Assembly (NCBI RefSeq): GCF_026914185.1
Contig: NC_070559.1
Location: 8,353,501 to 8,417,500, forward strand
Length of the DNA stretch: 64,000 nt
Direction: 5' to 3'
Source of the DNA: Puccinia triticina
Lineage: Eukaryota > Basidiomycota > Pucciniomycetes > Pucciniales > Pucciniaceae
The notes under the pieces: model-generated
Databases searched by the model: none
What the model was told of the DNA's origin: nothing
What the model saw: only the letters and a program-made list of their open reading frames with translations
Made by a program: the position numbers and the translations under genes
Shown here: piece after piece, positions 56,667-64,000 of the stretch
Layout: each line of letters starts with the position of its first letter
How positions within the stretch are numbered: the stretch's first letter is position 1

Positions 56667-57859
56667 CCAACTAATTGGGACTAAGTTGTCCTTCTCCACG
56701 GCGTACCACCCGCAGACGGATGGACTGGCGGAGCGTATGATCCAGACGCTTGAGGACATGATTCGCCGTTACTGCGCGTTTGGGCTGGAGTTTAAAGACA
56801 GTGAAGGTTACACCCACGACTGGGTCTCATTGCTGCCTGCGTTGGAGCATGCGTATAACTCTAGTGTGCACTCCAGCATGGGTAAGACTCCGTTTGAGCT
56901 GGAGCAAGGATGGATCCCGCATATGCCTAGGGACCGAGTCCTGAGCAAGGCCGTAACACTACATCCGTCGGCGGCGTGTTTTCAAGACATGATGCTGGCA
57001 GCCGAAAAACAAGCTAGCAACTGTTTGACGGAGGCGGTGGCCTATAACAAGGAACGTTGTGATAAGTCCCACCGGGACCATGATATAAAAGTTGGCGATC
57101 GAGTACTGGTCTCGACAATCAATTTTCAGAATCTTGGCGGTAACCGCAAACTGAAGGACGCGTTTGTTGGTCCTTTTTTCGTGAAGGCTCTTCATGGTAG
57201 GAACGCAGTAGAGGTGGTGCTGACTGAGGGATTTGATCTCAAGCACCCGACATTCCCCGTGAGCCTGCTGAAGAAATACATTGTTCCAGCAATTAGTCAG
57301 GAGGCTCCACCGCCGCTAGTACCCGATCTGATCCCAGATCAAGATGGCGAAAAAATCGCGTACCGGATATTGGATGAAAAGTTAACCAGGGTTCAGGCAA
57401 TGGTGAAACAAATACAATACATGTATCTGTATCTGCCTGTATTTGTATCTGTTTTGCACCCAATACTATCTATTTGTATTGTATTCAAAGACCAATACTA
57501 TACAAATGTATTCAAACTTTGGTATCTTGTTGCAAATACAGCCCAATACAAGATACTGTATTTTTATGTTTTTTGATAGTTTTCCTGTATACAGTCCACT
57601 GTGGCCAAAAACAAGAAAATCAAGTTTTAATAATTTATTGATACAATACTATGGTATTTAATCTTCAGGCAGATACAATAAATTTGTATTTACAATTTTG
57701 TATTTTTTAACAGATACAATACACAAGTATCTGAAGATACTGTATTGTATAGTATCTGTTTCACCTTTGGTTCAGGGCCATGATTGTTGGCTGTACCTTA
57801 CCCGCTTTAGGAACCTTTCCGCGGACCACAACAAGTGGATAAGGAAAGAAGAGATTTAA
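56667..57859 (+). pseudogene. Gypsy-2 pol part 3: integrase end and chromodomain
   Basis: Joined across the CACTA-2 TSD, the frame reads SEFWQSLFQLIGTKLSFSTAYH, supplying the third catalytic region (HPQTDGLAERM, Glu). The integrase C-terminal domain follows (KVGDRVLVSTINF). A chromodomain begins at about DGEKIAYRILDEKLTRV and, after the 371-bp MITE is removed, continues QGHDCWLYLTRFRNLSADHN to KEEI-stop at 57857-57859. No extra frameshift is seen in this part. Confidence 0.88.
57398..57768. mobile_element. hAT-like MITE (8-bp TSD GGTTCAGG)
   Basis: 371 bp. Left end caatGGTGAAACAAATACAATAC, right end the inverse aaaGGTGAAACAGATACTATAC; 8-bp direct repeats ggttcagg at 57390-57397 and 57769-57776. 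An 8-bp TSD with short TIRs is typical of hAT. The interior is AT-rich with tandem gtatctg words and no gene. Excision in silico restores the chromodomain frame. Confidence 0.85.
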
Positions 57860-57940
57860 AACGCGGATGTCCTGTTAAGAAAATTTAGGGCAGCAAAACG
57901 GAGGAATCCCGGCACTACTCCAATTAGAGCAGTGCTTTTT

Positions 57941-57998
57941 CGGGGGGGCAAGTGTCAGCCTCCTGCTAGCTTAGACAGCGCAGAGGACAACAAGCCGC
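57941..57998 (+). repeat. Gypsy-2 polypurine tract and truncated 3' LTR
   Basis: cgggggggcaag (57941-57952) followed by TGTCAGCCTCCTGC from 57953; 46 bp match the 5' LTR, then sequence switches to Gypsy-4 at 57999. The rest of the LTR should lie beyond the window, on the far side of Gypsy-4. Confidence 0.8.
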
Positions 57999-59140
57999 TG
58001 TGAGACCGCGGCCCGCGAGCTCACCGAATCTATCACAAGAGTGTCACCGACCGGGATCCGACCGCCTACTTAGATCCCATCGCCCCGCACCCACCTAGCT
58101 CAGTAAGGAAGGACTGACCTTCCTCTGAGCTAGGTAAGCATTCCCTCTCCTTCTCTCCGATTGTTCTCCTCTTTCTCTGCTTCTCCCAATTGTATGTAGT
58201 AAGGAAGGACTGACCTTCCTCTGAGCTAGTTCTTTGAAATACATATTGCACAGTGGTTCCAGAATCTCTACAAGGGTCCCTCCTTGCCCTTTTTTGCCTT
58301 GAACCACTGGTTCCTCTTCGCTCAGTGAAGCTCCCCTCGTCGGGAGCTTACAGCCGCTGTGGTGAGCCTAATCAAAACCTTATTACATCACTCAGACACT
58401 CACCAGGAAGGAATCACCGCCAAACACCCTCTAGAAATCACTCTGGTACCTGTAATCCACGCCCACAGACACTTCATAATAGCCTAGAATCATCTCTACA
58501 AGGCACCTCAACTTCTCAGTATTCACTTTCATGGATGGCCCTCCACAATGGGTAATAAAATATGTACACAATCAGGTTCAAAGTGGGAGAAAGTCCACCA
58601 TCAAACAGAGCCAGACTATTAGGAAGGACCCTGAGTGTTCACTAGAATTAACTCCTCTATATTCCAGCAAGGCGTAACTCTTTCTCAGATGCATGGCGGC
58701 TGATGCGCCATGGTTATTGTTTTCCTCTTATGTCATCCCAAGCCATGTAGTAGATGCCTTGTTGTTTTGTTGCCTTGTCACCTTGTTGGAGGCTTTTTGT
58801 ACCCTGTTCCCATCTTTCTCTTCGTCTCAGAACCACCTGTTGTCCCCTCACTATAAATGTAGAGCCTTTTGGCCCATTCTGTTTGTCCCCCATCAGATTG
58901 TCACTTTGCATCCCTGGTCACAGAATAAGAATTACATAGCCTATTTTACCACATATTTTACAGTATATTTTCCCCCTTGATTTCGTCTAGAAAGCACTAT
59001 TCTCAATACTTCATCAGCCACACTTTTCTTTAAGAGTCCATACTCTTATTCTTGTCCCATATTACTCTCCCAACCTGAGAGGCAGCTTTTCACGCACTCA
59101 TCCCTCTCTAAGCTCTATTCCCCCAAAGAGTAGTTCCACA
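57999..59140 (+). repeat. 5' LTR of Gypsy-4 (start inferred)
   Basis: Begins TGTGAGACCGCGG at the point where the Gypsy-2 LTR is cut, ends TAGTTCCACA as in Gypsy-3, and is followed by the same primer-binding site. The length, 1142 bp, is plausible. The partner LTR is outside the window, so the left boundary rests on the break in Gypsy-2 alone. Confidence 0.7.
58093..58230. repeat. Duplicated hairpin in the Gypsy-4 LTR
   Basis: acctagctcag (58093-58103) pairs with ctgagctaggt (58125-58135), enclosing aaggaagg/ccttcctt-type arms around ctga: an almost fully paired ~43-nt hairpin. The same unit returns at about 58198-58230 with the outer stem partly lost. Confidence 0.75.
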
Positions 59141-59417
59141 AGTGGTGTCCCAACAGTGGCCTGAAGATCTTTAGATTTATAGTCTCGTCATTTCTAGGCT
59201 AAATAAATACATTAGTTAAAAATTACTCTAAAGATTCTATTGATCTTAGTAGAAAAATTACTCTTACTCTTAGTTTAAAATCTTTTCAAACAAAATTCCG
59301 ACCTAGAATTCTTCTGAAATACCTTTAAACTCGACGCACCCAAGTCTTTCTACCTTAAATAACTATATCATCAACTTAGTAGACTCTAGAAACTTAACCG
59401 TAGAAATACCGCAAGAA

Positions 59418-61967
59418 ATGCCTAACGCCGGCAGACGAAGCTCTTTCTCCGGACCGTACCCTAGGTTCCATTTATCTAATATGGAAATTCCGCCGTTTGG
59501 AGGAAATACTAGACAAGCAAATGTTGGATTAGCGCCTGCGCCAATGGACGTTGGATCGTCGGTTCCGCCGGGGAACGCTGGATCGTCAGTTACGCCGAGG
59601 AACGTCGGAGCTATGCCAATAGTGAATAGCGGGCTTACATTTTCATCAAATCAAGCGCCCTCAGTGCCATTTAATCCTGGACCAATGAGAAATACTAGCC
59701 CTTTGACCACAGGAAGCGCAGCGTTGGATCCACTCCTAGGAAATAACTTTTTAAACAGTCAATACCGCCCTGCGCCGCAATACGTAAACCAGACTCGCCA
59801 ATCAGGCGCAGCAGCTCAAATTACGCCACATTTCTTACAAACTAGCATTCAGCTCCCCGCCTATAACCCAGAACCATTTGGAAGGAAACCAGTTAAAATC
59901 AAAGCTGGCGCCAAAGGACTTATCTTTGATGGTACAAACATGGACATTGGAGATTTTATTAAGCGCCTGGAATATGCGGCTAGATTGGATGGCGCCCAAG
60001 GATCTGATATTGCTCTACAAATTATATTCTTCTTGGAAGGGGAATCTTTAATCAAAGAAGTACAGGAAATGGCGGAGCGGGAAAGACACGACTGGGAAAA
60101 ACTCAAGCTTAAATTAGTTCAACATTGGGGAAAAATGCTTCCACTTCTGCAGTACACAAGGAATGATTTGGACAAACTTATTTCAACCACGATGGCGAAG
60201 GGAATCAAAACCCAGAAGGAGTTCCAGGATTTCAGTATCCAGCTAGAAAACTTAGTAGCCTACTAATTAGTACGCTGTCGACACATGGTTAGCGCGGAAG
60301 AAATCAGGCACTCGGTTCTAAATTGCTTATCTTTTCCTATCCGGATCGCCGTAAACCGCGAACTCATAAGAGATAACCACATGGAAATGGCCTTGGATGG
60401 ATCTCACATTCTTCCGCCGTATAACACTATCTTGGACTATATTAATAGAGAACTTAGGACTATGGCTATTTTAAACAACGAAAACATTCAGAAAGAAATT
60501 CAAACAATTCAGCCACCGGCGCAGAAAGCTCAACCAAAAGATAATGCTATGGATCAACTTACTAAAAGCCTCTCTAGCTGGAATGTACAAAAGCAGCCGT
60601 CTCCATTTGTGTCGTCAAGTCACGTTCCTTATAAACCCGCCCAACTAGACCGGTCCCCATCTAGCTATAAATGTAATTACTGTCACATGATTGGACATAC
60701 CATCCACAGGTGCAATCAAGTTAACTTGGACGAAATCAACGGATTAGTAAAGAAGGAAGGAACCAATGTTATTTTACCAGACGGAACTCAAATACCTTAT
60801 GATAGAACCAGGCCTTTTAAAACCGTAGTTGACACTTATCACCAAAGCAGAGGACAAACAGCGGGAGTTATCAATCTACCGCCAGGAACGCATACGGGAA
60901 AAAAGGAAGATAGCGCACCAGAAGTCCAGACCTCTTTTGGAAAGCTTGAGGAGTTTGAATATGCGGAGGAAGACACTTTTGACTGCGACATTGGAAAGAG
61001 AACCAGAAGTGGTGCAGAATATCCTGAAGGGTCAGACAATTCAAAAGCAAAAAAAGTCAGAAACACAAAGGAAGAGCTCATGGACGTCGACGACGAGAGG
61101 ATCTTGGAGATTGCTCGACAGGATGATTATGACCCAGTTCCTCTTCCTGCATCTTCAAGAAAAGAAAACCCCGCACCGAAGAAGGTTAAAATCCTCACGC
61201 CTCAGGACTCTACCAGCGCGCCAACAAAGGAGAAACCTGCCCGCAAAACCTATGTGGAAAGACCATTAGCTACGCAGTTCCCCGACACGGAAGAGAAGTT
61301 GGTCTCACAAATGTTAAATGAGAAAATTCAACTCACCATTGGAGAAGTTTTCGCCATATCTAACGGCGCTGTGGATGCATTCAAAAAGAAGATTAGTCCT
61401 AAAAGAGTTCCTATAGATCAACCTAAGACAACCAACGCTGTCGACGTCAACTCTGAAGACAAAGAGGAGGAAGCGCAAGATAGCGGTCCAGCGCATTACG
61501 CTTGCCCCTTAGGATATGTTGCTGTCACCATTAATGGGAAGCAAATTCAGGCGCTCTTAGACAACGGTTCTCAAGTTAATTTTTTACCTAGGGATCTAGC
61601 GGGGAAAATGGGGCTTATAATTACTCAAAAACCTATGAAACTGCGCGGTATTGGCGGACACAAGAGTGACATTCTGGGAATTGCGGAAAATGTACCGGTT
61701 AAAGTAGGAAATATTACGAAAGAAGTGCATTTCTGGGTCTCTTCTGCGGCGTTACAGCCTATACTAGGAAAACCATGGTTGATAGACGTCTCAGCTACTA
61801 TTCAATTCAAGGACAGCGGTGTGGAATCCCTCTCAATAAATAAAAATGGTCAGACTTACCTGGTTCCAATTTTAAACCCATCAAACCAAAAATACGAGAC
61901 CACTTTTCCTGTCAATTCCGCCACAACTTTGAGTCATTTTTTAGCTTCTGGCACCTTCCAGAAGTAG
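59418..61967 (+). pseudogene. gag: Gypsy-4 Gag-protease with one in-frame TAA
   Basis: ATG at 59418 (MPNAGRRSSFSGPYPR). Pro/Asn/Gly-rich N-terminus to about residue 150; gag core (GLIFDGTNMDIGDFIKRLEY) homologous to Gypsy-3; TAA at 60264-60266 (LVAY-stop-LVRCRH), after which the same frame continues to 61967. The zinc knuckle CNYCHMIGHTIHRC lies at about 60672; an acidic linker follows; then the protease motif LLDNGSQVNFLP, where Asn stands in place of the usual Thr/Ser after the catalytic Asp. Unlike Gypsy-3, no stop lies between gag and protease. The frame ends FLASGTFQK-TAG, just after the slippery heptamer. Confidence 0.9.
61937..61943 (+). promoter_or_regulatory. Programmed -1 frameshift site T TTT TTA (Gypsy-4)
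   Basis: CAT TTT TTA in the Gag-protease frame, 21 nt before its TAG. A -1 slip gives FFSFWHLPEVGDWKVPKYSVEEK, which runs directly into the RT ORF. Same heptamer and register as in Gypsy-3. I did not model the downstream RNA structure. Confidence 0.85.
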
Positions 61968-64000
61968 GTGATTGGAAGGTGCCCAAATATAGTGTAGAAG
62001 AAAAGTTAGTGTTTGCGGCAAAATATAAATCAACGTCAAAAAAAATCAAGCCAGTAAATCAGTTCATGCCGCAGAACATAAACTCACCCTTATGTAGTCC
62101 TCCTTTATCTAGAGATCCTTATGTAACACCTTTAACTCCTCACCCGCCTAATTTTACCCCTACTTGGAAAATCACAGAAGACCGCCTTAAAGTCATTAAT
62201 TTCGGTCCACCCGGGTGGCTCAAACCTGAAAAACTTAAATTATTCAAACATATCATCGTAATGCGGCAGGGAGGACTTGCTTTTCGGGAGGAAGAGAGAG
62301 GACTTCTCAAACACACTTACGGGAAACCTTACATCATTCCCGTCATCGCCCACGAACCTTGGCAGCAGCGACCTATTCCAATTCCTGCCGCAATTAAAGA
62401 TCAATTCATAGAGTTAGTGCGGGAGCGCATCCGAACAGGTCTTTATGAGCAGTCTTATTCCTCTTACTCTAGCCCGGTCTTTTGCGTCAAAAAACAAGAT
62501 GGAAGGCTCAGGATTGTCCACGACTTACAAAAACTTAATAAAGTAACCATTAAGGACTCTGGAATACCGCCTTCACCGGAAGAATTAATTGAATCTTTTA
62601 CCGGGAGAGCTTGCTACGGTCTGGGAGATATAATGGGAGGCTACGATGAAAGAGAGTTATCATTAGAATCTAGGCCATTAACCACCTTTGAAACTCCTCT
62701 GGGACGATTTCAGCTTACCAGATTACCACAAGGAGCAACCAATTCTGTCGCCGTATACCAGGCGCAAATGATGTGGATTCTACAAGACGAAATTCCTCAA
62801 AATGTCGGTATATTCATTGATGATGGCGGTATAAAAGGTCCTGTTTCAGATTACAATCAAGAAACTTTGGCAGAAAACCCTGGCATCAGGAAATTTATCT
62901 GGGAGTACGCCGTTGTAAGACTCAAAAGTGGTAATGAAACCCTTTTGCTGAATGGTGAAGGGTATGGTGGAGTTGCAAGCTCTGCCCTTCTGTTATCAGT
63001 CAACAAGACCCACCAAGCTCAGCTTGGCAAGTTTTATTAAGTGATAGGTCTGGTCTGTTCCAGATGAAATCTGTTTGACTGGCAACGTGTAAGTGTTTTA
63101 ATTACTTTGTTATAAGGGTTGAATTGTTGTTATAAGGGTTAATTTATTGTTATAAGGGTTTTAGGATTTGAGTGTGGATGAGTGTTGGGTGACTTGTGAG
63201 TTCTGGGTGAGAAACTGGAGAGCAGACCACTGGGGGTGGAGAGAGCTCCTTTTATAGACAAAAGTGGAGCCCCAAAGGGGCTTGTGGGTTAGGGTTTCAG
63301 CTAAACTAGACAACAGGGTGAGGGATTTTAGCTGGTGGGAGTAGATACAAATGATGTCATAACCCCTCAGGGGCGCATGAATGATGTCAGAATATACAAC
63401 AGAACATTCTAACGCATGCCTGAGGTGACAGTAGACTGCATGAGCTGTCATACAGGGGGAATTAGTGTATACACAAGTCTGAGGCTGCAGAAACAGTGTA
63501 AATGATGTCATACTATGTATATAAAGGAGTGTATGTAGTTAATATGTAATGAGTGAAGCCTGACAGGGAGATGTATGTTTGTATCCTGTGATATTTATAA
63601 GTGTACTACTGTGAAACTTGGGTTGAGGCAGGTGACAGCTGAGTTACTGGGGCTGGCCGTGTGATATGTGTCCATGAGGTGTAACTTCCACACTAGAAGG
63701 GGTCCAGGGGTGCTTCCAGTGGTGACTAGGGGTGAAATTGGCCGTAGAATCCATTTCTGGGGTCCATTTGGGGGTATCTTGAGGCCTAGTATGAGTAATT
63801 ATGTGGTATAGAAAAAAAACTTTTTATTTTTCCACTTTTCCGTCTACCACACCGTCACTCTGGAGCGGATCTTGTTTAGAATAGAAGAAGCTGGACTCAC
63901 AATTTCCGGAAAGAAATTTGCCTGCTGCGTCCCCGCGTTGGATCTTGTGGGTCACGTTGTGTGCAGGGAGGGCAGAAAAATTTCGAAAAAACAGCTAAAT
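61944..64000 (+). pseudogene. pol: Gypsy-4 pol (RT), interrupted and incomplete
   Basis: Leader (KKIKPVNQFMPQNINS ... DPYVTPLTPHPPNFTPTWK) then RT: SPVFCVKKQDGRLRIVHDLQ, GLGDIMGGYDERELS, TRLPQGATNSVAVYQ and the catalytic motif FIDDGGIKGP. The frame is cut at IWEYAV by the solo LTR (62914-63851) and resumes at 63852 (TLERILFRIEEAGLTISG ... LVGHVVCREGR) to the end of the window. Removing the LTR and one TSD copy restores the frame exactly. Confidence 0.9.
62914..63851. repeat. Solo LTR, copy 2 (TSD CCGT)
   Basis: 938 bp, TGTAAGACTC to GTCTACCACA, with ccgt at 62910-62913 and 63852-63855. Nearly identical to 15820-16756, so both are recent. Insertion within the RT gene of Gypsy-4 makes this one of the youngest events in the window. 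Confidence 0.92.

Larger units (their letters stand above)
23298..57998 (+). mobile_element. Gypsy-2: chromodomain Ty3/Gypsy element, host of the nest
   Basis: 5' LTR 23298-24192, primer-binding site, gag, protease, RT, RNase H, integrase, chromodomain, polypurine tract and the start of the 3' LTR at 57953. The coding region is spread over 33 kb because LTR-Z/CACTA-1, CACTA-2 with its cargo and an hAT-like MITE have inserted; removing them restores the integrase and chromodomain frame exactly. Gypsy-4 has cut the 3' LTR after 46 bp, so the remainder lies beyond the window. Gag frameshifts, a TGA in the protease DSG motif and a TAG in RNase H show it is dead. Chromodomain integrases target heterochromatin marks, which may explain why later TEs accumulated here. 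Confidence 0.93.
57999..64000 (+). mobile_element. Gypsy-4: Ty3/Gypsy element, runs off the window
   Basis: Proposed 5' LTR 57999-59140, primer-binding site identical to Gypsy-3, gag-protease from 59418, -1 frameshift site at 61937, and RT from about 62000 to beyond 64000, interrupted by a solo LTR (62914-63851). Related to Gypsy-3 across gag, protease and pol leader, but clearly diverged. The 3' half lies outside the window. One TAA in gag and the LTR insertion in RT make this copy inactive. Confidence 0.9.

Noticed and set aside
62914..63851. Large intron in Gypsy-4 RT starting with GTAAGA
   Set aside because: The repeated unit starts at the T before GTAAG, ends in CA rather than AG, has a 4-bp target duplication and occurs elsewhere at 15820 with a different duplication.

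Overview
This is eukaryotic, almost certainly fungal, DNA. Host genes have short GT-AG introns (about 49-130 bp), one of them encodes a RAI1/DXO decapping nuclease, and about three quarters of the window is transposable elements (TEs). The mix of Ty3/Gypsy elements, a predicted secreted helical protein and very high repeat load fits a basidiomycete such as a rust fungus (Pucciniales). That placement is inference; no rRNA or lineage marker is present.

Layout. 1-1290: simple and palindromic repeats. 1291-7208: Ty3/Gypsy element on the minus strand (Gypsy-1) with LTRs and several inactivating lesions. 7259-9165: three-exon RAI1/DXO gene whose ATG lies 50 bp from the Gypsy-1 LTR. 10043-12613: four-exon minus-strand gene for a predicted secreted protein. 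12700-15600: no convincing gene. 15604-17890: minus-strand spliced gene with a C2H2-type finger; a 937-bp solo LTR sits in its last intron. 18862-23085: LTR remnant of the Gypsy-3 family, split by a TA-flanked Tc1/mariner-like transposon that itself carries two nested LTR insertions. 23109-23193: tRNA-like sequence.

From 23298 to the end of the window everything belongs to one nest inside a single chromodomain Ty3/Gypsy element (Gypsy-2). Target duplications or empty-site comparison resolve the layers: Gypsy-2 contains (a) solo LTR-Z (TSD TTGGA), which contains CACTA-1 (TSD ACT); (b) CACTA-2 (TSD ATT), which contains Helitron-1 and Gypsy-3 (TSD ACGC), and Gypsy-3 carries Helitron-2 in its 3' LTR; (c) a 371-bp hAT-like MITE (8-bp TSD) in the chromodomain; (d) Gypsy-4 in the Gypsy-2 3' LTR, with a second copy of the 937-bp solo LTR in its reverse transcriptase gene. 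With the insertions removed, the Gypsy-2 integrase/chromodomain reading frame rejoins exactly.

Most unusual items: (1) the two CACTA elements have no transposase; each is a giant inverted repeat whose arms are arrays of a ~173-bp satellite-like monomer. (2) Gypsy-3 has lost its whole reverse transcriptase, but between pol and the 3' LTR it carries an antisense spliced gene and a separate zinc-knuckle ORF. (3) Gypsy-3 and Gypsy-4 both place the slippery heptamer T TTT TTA at the Pro/Pol frame change, indicating programmed -1 frameshifting.
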